Source: JANNXY01 sp039795755
GTDB lineage: Bacteria > Patescibacteriota > Minisyncoccia > Phycocordibacterales > CAIZIN01
Length of the DNA: 14,418 nucleotides
Reading direction: 5' to 3'
Assembly: GCA_039795755.1 (NCBI GenBank)
Contig: JBDKLF010000012.1
Location: 1 to 14,418, forward strand
The notes under the pieces were generated by a model. The model searched no databases. It saw only the letters and a list, made by a program, of their open reading frames with translations, and was not told the DNA's origin. This document shows, one piece after another, positions 1 through 6,077 of the stretch. Position numbers and translations under genes: made by a program. The first letter of the stretch is position 1. Every line of letters begins with the position of its first letter.

Positions 1-185
1 GCCATATCCATACGCTCTCCATCATTACTCATATATGACCCATTTGGCATCATGTGCATCCCAGATCTATCATAATCATCTCTGTGCCCACGATCACGAT
101 AGTCAAAACCTCGTACACAAACCCCAACTCCAAGTCCCACAAGTAATGCAATAATGGTACTTAATACTACAGTATTTTTATTCAT
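1..185 (-). CDS. Partial membrane-anchored small protein, possibly DUF305-like (N-terminus only)
   Basis: The reading frame starts at the ATG at 185-183 and runs off the left edge, so only about 61 residues are visible. Residues 1-21 are a hydrophobic anchor or signal segment (NTVVLSTIIALLVGLGVGV core). A charged Asp/Arg/Tyr stretch follows, then a Met/His segment with the motif MHMMPNGSYM. From memory, Parcubacteria DUF305 proteins (four-helix, often linked to metal handling) often carry an anchor followed by a similar MHxMPDG motif, so that is my guess; the diagnostic DUF305 domain would lie outside the window. It is the last visible gene of the minus-strand run of membrane genes. A perfect -10 hexamer TATAAT lies at 200-205, 14 bases before the start, so it may also have its own promoter. 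Confidence 0.6.
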   Translation of the reverse strand, partial: MNKNTVVLSTIIALLVGLGVGVCVRGFDYRDRGHRDDYDRSGMHMMPNGSYMSNDGERMDM

Positions 186-199
186 ATATATTATTTATG

Positions 200-205
200 A
201 TTATA
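200..205 (-). promoter_or_regulatory. -10 box of the partial DUF305-like gene
   Basis: On the minus strand this reads TATAAT, 14 bases before the ATG, which would give a leader of about 7 bases. No convincing -35 was found. The 68-base gap between this gene and the preceding one (186-253) is AT-rich and holds nothing else I can see. Confidence 0.4.
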
Positions 206-253
206 TTAATTCTTACACTTATTGATTCAGCAATTCTAGTTAGCTAAAAGTGA

Positions 254-634
254 TTAATGAGATTTGGTATTAAGAATTCCTTGAGCAAAAATATCCTGCA
301 GCATTCTTTGAATATAAGTCAGCTTATCAATTCTTTTCCTTACCAAGTATGAAAAAATAATAAGAGGTGGCTTGAATCTATATAAAAACACCAATATCAT
401 GCACGCAATGATGCAAAGCAATAGTTCTACGGGAAGCAACACCTGAAATGCTTGCTGCCAACCCACTATATGATGTAATAAACCCATCTGACACAAACCT
501 TTCTCACCAGGTACGTACGGACAACCCGGCTCGTGATGATGTCCTTGAGTCATAAGCATGCCAAAAAGTAATGATGAAATAAATATCATCAAAACGACTA
601 TCGTCACAAATTTTGAATTTGTATTTCTTAACAC
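254..634 (-). CDS. Small two-helix membrane protein with His/Cys/Met extracytoplasmic motif
   Basis: 126 residues, starting at a GTG (634-632). Two hydrophobic segments (about 9-28 and 66-86) flank a short loop of about 35 residues rich in possible metal ligands: H32-H34, C38, C48, M50, H54 and H55, in the pattern CPYVPGEKGLCQM. A basic cytoplasmic tail follows (FKPP, RKRIDK). I do not know a named family. From memory, short proteins with a CP[FY]xPGExxxCxM motif occur near metal or copper genes in this type of bacterium. The ligand-rich loop and its neighbours (DoxX-like, DUF2231-like, possible DUF305-like) suggest metal or redox stress, but this is inference. It lies 15 bases downstream of the DoxX-like gene and may be co-transcribed, although an extended -10 box sits in the gap. 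Confidence 0.7.
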   Translation of the reverse strand: MLRNTNSKFVTIVVLMIFISSLLFGMLMTQGHHHEPGCPYVPGEKGLCQMGLLHHIVGWQQAFQVLLPVELLLCIIACMILVFLYRFKPPLIIFSYLVRKRIDKLTYIQRMLQDIFAQGILNTKSH

Positions 635-640
635 CCCTCA

Positions 641-649
641 AGTATACCA
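641..649 (-). promoter_or_regulatory. Extended -10 (TGG TATACT) directly before GTG start
   Basis: The minus strand reads TGGTATACT. Six bases (TGAGGG) separate the hexamer from the GTG at 634, which would place the transcription start on or next to the start codon. TGAGGG resembles a Shine-Dalgarno core but abuts the start codon, too close to work as one. No clear -35. Confidence 0.4.
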
Positions 650-1627
650 CTAAGCGACTCTTCGATGATGCAAGCGAGATCCTGCCCCGAAAATAAGCAA
701 CACTGCAGCAATTGAGAAATGTGGTAAATGTCCAACAAGCTCTATCGGACCAAGTAATATCAAGGTCGTAACAAGAAATACTGCAAGACCCACAATAGTA
801 AGCCGAGTGACGAGCCCAAGAAGTAAAAATACTCCGAACATCATTTCTCCAAATCCAGCAGCATATGCGAACCAATAATCAGTAAACCATGTGAATCCCC
901 ACGCATGCATAAAGTTCCAATCATACTTTAATAAAAAATCTTGTGTGAGCGCCGGTGCGAGAATCTTTTCTGAAAAACCAAGAATAATAAGATTGATTCC
1001 TGTCCCCACACGCAACAACGACACACCATATTGATGTATTTTATGCATATGAGTACACATGAATGTTGATTCTGCAATTTTCCACTTTGGTCGGCCAATA
1101 ATCATGGCATAGAGTGCAAAGCCGAGCATTTCAAAGGTGTCCATCATTTCGTGAAATCCAAATATCTTTGTACCGAGACCAAAAAGTACTACGAGCAATA
1201 ATCCTCCTACACGTTCATACCAACCAAAGAATATCATTGCTCCTGCTATTGCCTGAATCACAATAAGAAGTGTTCCAATTGAACCCTGTGCGACAAGATT
1301 CGGTGCAAATACAAAACCAAGATATGAAAAAATAATAAATGCCAAACCAAATCCAATACTTGCAACTGAAAGCACTGCCGGTGCGATACGCTCAAGCAAT
1401 CTCTTGAGCCATTGTGGTATAGAGAGTCTCCGGTCTAAGATAACTCCAATAGCAACAATAATTATCCCTGCAATAATTGAGAGTATTACCGGTAAATCGC
1501 TCACGTGGTACGGTTCTACATAACCCTGCTCGTGAGCAAACCATTTGACATGCGCTGAAACAAATGTAATTGGCGCACTCAATAATACAAACACAAAAGC
1601 AATATACCTGAGACATGACTTTATCAT
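650..1627 (-). CDS. DoxX-type polytopic membrane protein
   Basis: 325 residues. It has an N-terminal signal or anchor (residues 1-25, predicted cut after VSA), then an extracytoplasmic HVKWF segment, then about eight hydrophobic helices. The C-terminal part (about 195-320) has the features of DoxX/DoxD-type proteins: a conserved-looking start to the first helix (LLRVGTGINLIILGFSEK), a central GFGEMMFGVFLLLGLVTRL helix and a final short helix ending AGSRLHHRR. DoxX proteins are membrane subunits linked to thiol and oxidative stress in other bacteria, but their chemistry is not settled. The preceding gene encodes a DUF2231-like protein, another membrane redox-type family, 32 bases upstream. The start is supported by an extended -10 box 6 bases before the ATG. 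I am confident of a DoxX-like membrane protein; its substrate is unknown. Confidence 0.75.
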   Translation of the reverse strand: MIKSCLRYIAFVFVLLSAPITFVSAHVKWFAHEQGYVEPYHVSDLPVILSIIAGIIIVAIGVILDRRLSIPQWLKRLLERIAPAVLSVASIGFGLAFIIFSYLGFVFAPNLVAQGSIGTLLIVIQAIAGAMIFFGWYERVGGLLLVVLFGLGTKIFGFHEMMDTFEMLGFALYAMIIGRPKWKIAESTFMCTHMHKIHQYGVSLLRVGTGINLIILGFSEKILAPALTQDFLLKYDWNFMHAWGFTWFTDYWFAYAAGFGEMMFGVFLLLGLVTRLTIVGLAVFLVTTLILLGPIELVGHLPHFSIAAVLLIFGAGSRLHHRRVA

Positions 1628-1633
1628 AGTCTC

Positions 1634-1642
1634 ACTATAGCA
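1634..1642 (-). promoter_or_regulatory. Extended -10 (TGC TATAGT) before the DoxX-like gene
   Basis: The minus strand reads TGCTATAGT, then GAGACT, then ATG at 1627. The 6-base gap implies a leaderless message. The best -35 candidate (TAAACG around 1657-1661) is poor, which suits an extended -10 promoter. Confidence 0.45.
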
Positions 1643-1659
1643 ATTTTCTATACTTACGT

Positions 1660-2172
1660 TTAGAGTGTTATACCCAAGAGATTCAGTACAAAAGGTGCAA
1701 TAGGATCAGCACTGAGGCCATAGGCCAATACACCACCCAACAAACCTGTAATCGACAAGCTGATAAGCGCAACAACCGCAAGCATAATTTCAATAAATCT
1801 AATATGAACAATGTCATCAATGAGACCTAACACTCGAATAACCACTGTGTTCTTTTGAAGGAATGATTTTGTTCGAGTAATTGCTGCAAGTTCACCGAGC
1901 AGTAACACTGCATACACCCACGTAGAAATACCTGCAAATAATGAGTGGGCTTCTACTAACTGATGATTAGGTCGAGTAAGGTGCTCAGCGGTCTCACCTG
2001 TGGCAAGTGCAGCAAATGCTCCAAGTACACCAACTGAGAGCAACACTCGCTCAATATCTCTCCATGCAACACGAGGAAACCAGCGATTCAATGGGAGTAT
2101 CTTAATAATCGAATACACCATAAGTAGCGCGATAGGAAAATGAACAAATATTGGATGTAGATTGTATGTCAT
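1660..2172 (-). CDS. DUF2231-like four-helix membrane protein
   Basis: 170 residues, almost entirely hydrophobic with about four membrane helices. The N-terminus has the DUF2231 signature HPIFVHFPIALL (H6 and H11). A middle segment has further His residues (AEHLTRPNHQLVEAH) before the third helix, as in that family, where conserved His residues suggest haem or metal binding. Its reaction is not known. It sits in the run between the Ala/Gln-rich gene (18 bases upstream) and the DoxX-like gene, and all appear to belong to the two-component-led cluster. A TATACT -10 box lies 11 bases before the ATG. Confidence 0.75.
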   Translation of the reverse strand: MTYNLHPIFVHFPIALLMVYSIIKILPLNRWFPRVAWRDIERVLLSVGVLGAFAALATGETAEHLTRPNHQLVEAHSLFAGISTWVYAVLLLGELAAITRTKSFLQKNTVVIRVLGLIDDIVHIRFIEIMLAVVALISLSITGLLGGVLAYGLSADPIAPFVLNLLGITL

Positions 2173-2183
2173 ATAATGTAATA

Positions 2184-2189
2184 AGTATA
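2184..2189 (-). promoter_or_regulatory. -10 box (TATACT) before the DUF2231-like gene
   Basis: The minus strand reads TATACT 11 bases before the ATG at 2172, in the gap after the stop of the Ala/Gln-rich gene. It would give a leader of only about 4 bases. No -35 is evident. Confidence 0.35.
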
Positions 2190-2190
2190 A

Positions 2191-2640
2191 CTAACTCGCT
2201 CGAGACTTTCTACTTTGCTTCTGTTGTTGTGCTGCTGCCTGCGCACGCGCATCAGCTCTCGCTTGAGCATCTGCCTGTTTTTGAGCCTCTAATTGTGCCT
2301 GCTGTTGTGCAGCTTGTAATTGAGCAAGTTCAGCTGCCTGCTGCGCTCGTAACTGAGCTTGATACGCAGCTTGAGCCTTTGCTGATTGATCTTTCTGTGC
2401 GGCAAGTTCAGCGGTTCGCTGCTGTTCCGCAAGTGCCTGTTGTCGTGCTTGCTCCTGCTCTGCCATGAGCTGTTCTTGTGCTTGTTGCTGTCGTGCCTCC
2501 TCTTCAGCGATTTGTTGTTGAACAAGAGCTGTCTGTGCTGCTTCTACAATAATCTTTTTTTGATAGAAAAAAGATCCACCCACAAGCATACAAAGAATGA
2601 GTGCAAATGTTCCTACCACGTGTTGTGTATCTTTTTTCAT
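2191..2640 (-). CDS. Membrane-anchored Ala/Gln-rich helical (TolA-like) protein
   Basis: 149 residues from the ATG at 2640. The frame stays open upstream, but that extension overlaps the rubredoxin gene and is non-hydrophobic, so I chose the internal Met followed by KK and a helix. Residues about 9-26 form one membrane helix (TFALILCMLVGG). The rest is low-complexity, Ala, Gln and Glu/Lys-rich (repeated QQA, AQA, RQQ patterns), which predicts a long single helix or coiled coil, as in TolA domain II. It ends in a basic tail (KQSRKSRAS). The predicted orientation puts the long helix outside the membrane. Composition alone can mislead, so a TolA relationship is not claimed. It starts 8 bases after the rubredoxin stop, so they are probably co-transcribed. 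Confidence 0.7.
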   Translation of the reverse strand: MKKDTQHVVGTFALILCMLVGGSFFYQKKIIVEAAQTALVQQQIAEEEARQQQAQEQLMAEQEQARQQALAEQQRTAELAAQKDQSAKAQAAYQAQLRAQQAAELAQLQAAQQQAQLEAQKQADAQARADARAQAAAQQQKQSRKSRAS

Positions 2641-2648
2641 AATATTAT

Positions 2649-2819
2649 TTAGCTTATCTTCTGCCACATGTGTGTATCGCTTTTTCTTACAGTACACCCT
2701 GCACATTGGAAATCATCTGGTAATTGCTCCCACGTCGTACCAGGTGCAATCCCTCGCTCAGGATCACCTTTTGCTTCATCATATACCCACCCACATTCAA
2801 GACATACGTATTGAGCCAT
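2649..2819 (-). CDS. Rubredoxin
   Basis: 56 residues, starting MAQYVCLECG, the usual rubredoxin start; the upstream in-frame ATG at 2861 adds 14 non-homologous residues. Rubredoxins are small one-iron electron carriers. The four Cys ligands are visible: C6 and C9 (CLECG) and C39 and C42 (CAGC), with the typical middle segment YDEAKGDPERGIAPGTTWEQLPDD split across residues 13-36. The second ligand pair is usually CPxC; here the Pro is Ala. The usual C-terminal GVGKDxFE is replaced by a different tail (TVRKSDTHMW). Likely a cytoplasmic electron donor or acceptor, with the nearby flavin reductase or thiol-stress genes as possible partners (inference). It lies downstream of the kinase gene, with an 18-bp palindrome in the gap. 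Confidence 0.93.
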   Translation of the reverse strand: MAQYVCLECGWVYDEAKGDPERGIAPGTTWEQLPDDFQCAGCTVRKSDTHMWQKIS

Positions 2820-2827
2820 AGTGATTG

Positions 2828-2845
2828 TGTTATTAATTAATAACA
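2828..2845. promoter_or_regulatory. 18-bp perfect palindrome upstream of rubredoxin
   Basis: TGTTATTAATTAATAACA is a perfect inverted repeat with no spacer, between the kinase stop (2862) and the rubredoxin start (2819). It ends 8 bases before the rubredoxin ATG. This is the shape of an operator for a dimeric regulator, and it could adjust expression of the downstream genes separately from the kinase. It is AT-only apart from one G and one C, so chance is possible in this genome, and no T-run follows that would make it a terminator. Confidence 0.4.
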
Positions 2846-2861
2846 GCATCCTACCATTCAA

Positions 2862-3887
2862 TTATGAATGCTTGATGAAGGAAAGCTCAAAGGTGGTCCC
2901 TTCATTTGGTGAACTCGATACAGTAATCGTTCCTTTGTGTTCAGTTACAATTTCATGAACAATTGCCAATCCGAGGCCACTTCCGGTCGATTCACGCTGT
3001 GTGCGTGCGACATCTGCCTTATAAAAGCGATCGAATATATGCGGTATATCTCTTGCATCAATACCAATGCCAGTATCCTTTATAATCAATTTCACTTTTG
3101 TATGATCTGAATCCAGTGTTACTTCAACCTTGCCGTTCTGCACATTATAATCGATAGCGTTCTTCAAGAGATTGAGTAACATCCGTGTAATACTTTCACT
3201 GTTTCCTTCTATTTCAACACCATCTTGAACATGAGAGATAATACTGACGTTTTTTGTTTGTGCATACGCACCTATAAGATCACACTGTTTCTTGCAAATC
3301 TCAGAGAGTGATACTTTCTGAAAGTGACTTGGGGTAACTCTTCCTTGTTGTACAAGAAAGAGAAGTTCATTAGATAAGGTAATAAGTCTTTGAATCTCTC
3401 CAAGCACATCTTTTATATATATTTTGTACGCTTCAGGTCCACGTTCTTTTTGGAGTAATACTTCTGAACCAGCTTTCATTACCGCCAAAGGCGTTCTCAG
3501 TTCATGTGCCACATCAGCCACAAATCGTTTCTGTCGATAATATGATGCTTCGAGTGGTGCGAGTGTTTTCTTCGAAAGGAAATAAGAAACAATAATAGTA
3601 AGAATGAGTAATAAAAGATCAGAAAGTATAATAATATCGAACAAATTTTCTTTTAACTCATCGTGAATTACCGTCTCACGTTCAATATCATCATGATCTT
3701 CACTTTGATCGATTGTTATACTTTGAACAAAAAGCCCGTACACCAAGGCACTAAAAACCATTAATATAAAAAACACTCCTGCAGAATAATATAGCGTCAG
3801 ACGAATGACTGCTCGTCTGAAATCACTCAGTTTTGAATTTGTAGCCAACGCCTCTGATTGTTTCGATATAGGTTTCATTGGTATCAT
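2862..3887 (-). CDS. Membrane sensor histidine kinase
   Basis: 341 residues. Two membrane helices (about 30-54 and 85-105) flank a loop of about 30 residues rich in Asp, Glu and His (e.g. SEDHDDIERE, H75). The cytoplasmic part is a classic kinase: H-box VAHELRTPL (phospho-acceptor H128), N-box LLKNAIDYN (N243), DTGIGID (D271), F-box IFDRFYK and G-box TGSGLGLAIV (302-306). There is no room for a HAMP domain between helix 2 and the H-box. It follows the response regulator gene and overlaps it by 65 bases if the first ATG is used; later candidate starts are the ATG at 3878 or a TTG near 3848. The acidic/His loop would suit sensing a metal ion or cationic molecule, but the signal is unknown. Confidence 0.93.
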   Translation of the reverse strand: MIPMKPISKQSEALATNSKLSDFRRAVIRLTLYYSAGVFFILMVFSALVYGLFVQSITIDQSEDHDDIERETVIHDELKENLFDIIILSDLLLLILTIIVSYFLSKKTLAPLEASYYRQKRFVADVAHELRTPLAVMKAGSEVLLQKERGPEAYKIYIKDVLGEIQRLITLSNELLFLVQQGRVTPSHFQKVSLSEICKKQCDLIGAYAQTKNVSIISHVQDGVEIEGNSESITRMLLNLLKNAIDYNVQNGKVEVTLDSDHTKVKLIIKDTGIGIDARDIPHIFDRFYKADVARTQRESTGSGLGLAIVHEIVTEHKGTITVSSSPNEGTTFELSFIKHS

Positions 3888-4491
3888 GCAGCTTCTTTCG
3901 TAACTGCTTTATATATACGTCAGTAATATTACTAAAGGAACTATATGCAAAATCCCAACAATGTTCAAGTAATTGTTCTCGCGTGATTACTTGATCAGTA
4001 TGCGACATCATATATTCAAGTACTGCATATTCTTTGAGCGTAAGTGCAATGAGTTTGGTTTTTTTATGTAATTCATGTTTACTCGTATCTAATTCGAGAT
4101 CTTGAACGGTGATAAGTTTATTAACGGTTGAAGTTGGTCGCCGTAACAGTGCCTTTACACGTGCGAGTAATTCCTTCATATCAAACGGCTTTACGAGATA
4201 ATCATCCGCACCACTATCAAGTCCTTCTACCCTATCATCAATCTCACCCTTTGCAGTGATCATAATAATAGGCACTGTGACGTCATCGTTACGAAGATTC
4301 TGGCATACCTCAATACCACTTCTCTCAGGGAGCATAATATCAAGAATCACTACATCATAAGGATTATTACGCGCCATACGTTCACCTCGTACCCCATCGG
4401 TGACATGATCAACCGCATACGAATGCTCCTCAAGCATTTGCTTGGTATATCCAGCTAATTTCTCATTATCTTCCACAAGTAATATTCTCAT
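3823..4491 (-). CDS. OmpR/PhoB-family response regulator
   Basis: 222 residues, full length for the family. The receiver domain has the acidic pair E7/D8, the phosphorylation site D51 (VVILDIMLP), T79 (MITA) and K101 (LVKPF). The winged-helix DNA-binding domain (about 125-220) has the usual LTLKEYAVLEYMMSH, the recognition region SNITDVYIKQLRKKL and the wing IRGVGYKFK. It is the first gene of the minus-strand run and is partnered with the overlapping kinase gene. It is closest in feel to metal-responsive regulators of the CusR/CopR type, but sequence alone does not settle the signal. A -10 box lies 7 bases before its ATG, and 11-base direct repeats lie just upstream, so autoregulation is likely. 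Confidence 0.95.
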   Translation of the reverse strand: MRILLVEDNEKLAGYTKQMLEEHSYAVDHVTDGVRGERMARNNPYDVVILDIMLPERSGIEVCQNLRNDDVTVPIIMITAKGEIDDRVEGLDSGADDYLVKPFDMKELLARVKALLRRPTSTVNKLITVQDLELDTSKHELHKKTKLIALTLKEYAVLEYMMSHTDQVITREQLLEHCWDFAYSSFSNITDVYIKQLRKKLHDTNETYIETIRGVGYKFKTE

Positions 4492-4498
4492 ATATATA

Positions 4499-4504
4499 AG
4501 TATA
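4499..4504 (-). promoter_or_regulatory. -10 box (TATACT) of the response regulator gene
   Basis: The minus strand reads TATACT, then TATATAT (7 bases), then ATG at 4491, so the message would be leaderless or nearly so. The region where a -35 would sit falls in the 11-base direct repeats at 4511-4532, as in PhoB-type activated promoters. Confidence 0.5.
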
Positions 4505-4510
4505 CTCCGT

Positions 4511-4532
4511 ATTCATCTTTCATTCATCTTGC
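4511..4532. promoter_or_regulatory. Two 11-base direct repeats in the divergent promoter (probable regulator box)
   Basis: ATTCATCTTTC (4511-4521) and ATTCATCTTGC (4522-4532) match at 10 of 11 positions with no gap; a third, weaker unit (ATTGATATCAT, about 6 of 11) follows at 4533-4543. OmpR/PhoB-family regulators bind tandem direct repeats with an 11-base period, so the response regulator encoded next door is the natural candidate (inference from spacing). The repeats end 5 bases before the plus-strand -10 box and begin 6 bases from the minus-strand -10 box, so one bound dimer could act on both operons. Confidence 0.6.
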
Positions 4533-4537
4533 ATTGA

Positions 4538-4543
4538 TATCAT
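4538..4543 (+). promoter_or_regulatory. -10 box (TATCAT) of the ApbE operon
   Basis: TATCAT lies 5 bases after the direct repeats and 7 bases before the ATG at 4551, the second possible start of the ApbE-type gene. It overlaps the first possible start (4542). No -35 other than the repeats is evident. Confidence 0.4.
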
Positions 4544-5462
4544 GCTTAATATGCAGGAATACGAATATACAGGAAAAGCAATGGGGACAGAATACACCAT
4601 TGCTATCATAACTGACACAAAAGAAACAGCAGACTTGTTGAGCGCTGCTGCAATTGTCGAAATACATGATTACGAAAAAAGATTCTCCCGCTTTTTACCT
4701 CACAGTGAATTATCCCAACTCAATAATGAAATGCACATGAAGGTTTCTCAAGCTTTTCTTGAAGTAGTCGAGAAGGCATATGAACTCTATGAGAAAACAC
4801 AGGGAATATTCAACCCACTTATTCAAGTACATCGACTTGGATATGATAAAGATTTCTCAGTGTTAGAAAAAGATGCTATTTCAGATAAAACAACAACATC
4901 TCAACCTGTCGCTATAGCATCATATAATATAGACTTTTCATCAGTAATTATTAATAAAAAAGAATCCACAATCACGCTTCATCCGGGACAACAGCTCGAT
5001 GTAGGCGGATTTCTCAAAGGCTATCTTGCAGAAAAATTGTGCAAAAAGATTAAAAACAGTTCGCCCTCAATTAAAGGTGTGATTGTTAATATTGGTGGAG
5101 ATATTTACACCCAAGGAACTGATAGTGACGGGTCTCATTTTGTCTTTACTATTTATAATCCAATTACCGGCAGAGATGATATTTCACTTCCATTATACAA
5201 TCAAAGTCTTGCTACAAGCGGTACCTACAAACGTACCTGGAACACATCTGGTATTCAACGTCACCACATTATTGATGTATCAGGAACCCAAAATCCAAAA
5301 ACCACTATTGTATCAGCAAGTGTGATCCATCCAGATGGCGCAGCATCTGAAGCATATACCAAAGTATGCATGACACACGGAATTAATGCTTCGCAATTTC
5401 TCGACGAATCATTCCAATTTATTCTTATTCATAAGGATGGCTCAATAACACAACAATCATGA
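4542..5462 (+). CDS. apbE: ApbE-type FAD:protein FMN transferase (no signal peptide)
   Basis: 306 residues from the ATG at 4542; the ATG at 4551 (MQEYEYTG) fits the promoter better. ApbE enzymes move FMN from FAD to a Thr/Ser of a target flavoprotein. Recognisable parts are KAMGTEYTI near the start, KRFSRFLPHSELSQLNN (47-62), the Gly-rich LDVGGFLKGYLAEKL (152-166), GVIVNIGGDIYTQG (179-192), SLATSGTYKR (222-231) and HHIIDVSG (241-248). The C-terminal metal-binding segment, usually ADALAT-like, here reads DGAASEAYT, so the usual Asp may be Ser or Glu by my alignment. There is no signal peptide or lipobox, whereas most ApbE proteins are exported. It is the first gene of a three-gene operon and overlaps the next by 4 bases (ATGA). 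No flavinylation target motif was seen in the window. Confidence 0.9.
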   Translation: MLNMQEYEYTGKAMGTEYTIAIITDTKETADLLSAAAIVEIHDYEKRFSRFLPHSELSQLNNEMHMKVSQAFLEVVEKAYELYEKTQGIFNPLIQVHRLGYDKDFSVLEKDAISDKTTTSQPVAIASYNIDFSSVIINKKESTITLHPGQQLDVGGFLKGYLAEKLCKKIKNSSPSIKGVIVNIGGDIYTQGTDSDGSHFVFTIYNPITGRDDISLPLYNQSLATSGTYKRTWNTSGIQRHHIIDVSGTQNPKTTIVSASVIHPDGAASEAYTKVCMTHGINASQFLDESFQFILIHKDGSITQQS

Positions 5463-6076
5463 GATACTACCTACACTTTATACAAAAAGCACAGAAATTT
5501 CTTCTCGCCGTCTCGATCGGTATCATGTTAGTACTACCACTTATTATTGTCTTTCGGCCTGAATTACTCAGTGAGACTACGGTACTGAGACTTTATGATA
5601 TTTCACATATCACCCTATTCTTTGTCATGATTATTCGACCCCTTGCTGATATCTTCATTAACAATAGATATATTCGTCCGTTAGTAATACTTCGCAAAGG
5701 TATGGGAGTATTGTCTGCCTCTGTAGTCGTCTCATTTATACTAGCAAAGATTATCATGGGTCCGTGGATATACTTTGGTTCAATCTTTACCGCATCATAC
5801 TGGTCACTTCAGAACTATGTACTCTTTGCTCACCTTGCAGACCTATCAGCTATACTTCTGATTATTACTTCAAATAACTTTTCGAAAAGAGTACTCGGTT
5901 CTGGATGGAAGTCAATACAAAAACTTTCATATGTGTACTTTTATGCAAGTTCACTCTACGTATTTGTAACATATGACAATGGAATCATGCTTATCTCAAT
6001 GCTTATTGTTACCCTTCTCACCATGGCTGCATTTCTTATGAATGAGAAGCGACGACAATTAATAATCCAACAATAA
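5459..6076 (+). CDS. Six-helix membrane protein, ferric-reductase/MsrQ-like fold lacking usual haem His
   Basis: 205 residues with about six membrane helices (roughly 14-32, 48-66, 84-102, 122-138, 155-172, 176-194). The pattern resembles MsrQ/YedZ and the ferric reductase-like domain by eye: IIRPLADIF, LRKGMGVLSA, and RVLGSGWKSIQKLSYVYFYASSLYVF near the LGxxWkxLHrLvYlaallallHY signature. The His residues expected to bind haem are replaced: the helix-3 position is around S94, and the LH and HY positions are Q154 and Y167. The only His residues in helices are H50 and H125. Flanking genes encode a flavin transferase and an NAD(P)H-flavin oxidoreductase, which supports electron transfer through the membrane. 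It starts inside the ApbE stop and ends one base before the next gene. The fold call is moderate; the missing ligands are clear if the alignment holds. Confidence 0.65.
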   Translation: MRYYLHFIQKAQKFLLAVSIGIMLVLPLIIVFRPELLSETTVLRLYDISHITLFFVMIIRPLADIFINNRYIRPLVILRKGMGVLSASVVVSFILAKIIMGPWIYFGSIFTASYWSLQNYVLFAHLADLSAILLIITSNNFSKRVLGSGWKSIQKLSYVYFYASSLYVFVTYDNGIMLISMLIVTLLTMAAFLMNEKRRQLIIQQ

Positions 6077-6077
6077 A

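Noticed and set aside
504..875. Minus-strand frame overlapping the DoxX-like and small membrane genes
   Set aside because: Cys/Ser/Arg-rich shadow of two well-supported membrane protein genes.
2151..2652. Plus-strand frames opposite the Ala/Gln-rich gene
   Set aside because: They are Leu/Val-rich because they read GCT/CAG-type codons backwards; the minus frame has a membrane anchor and sits in a gene run.
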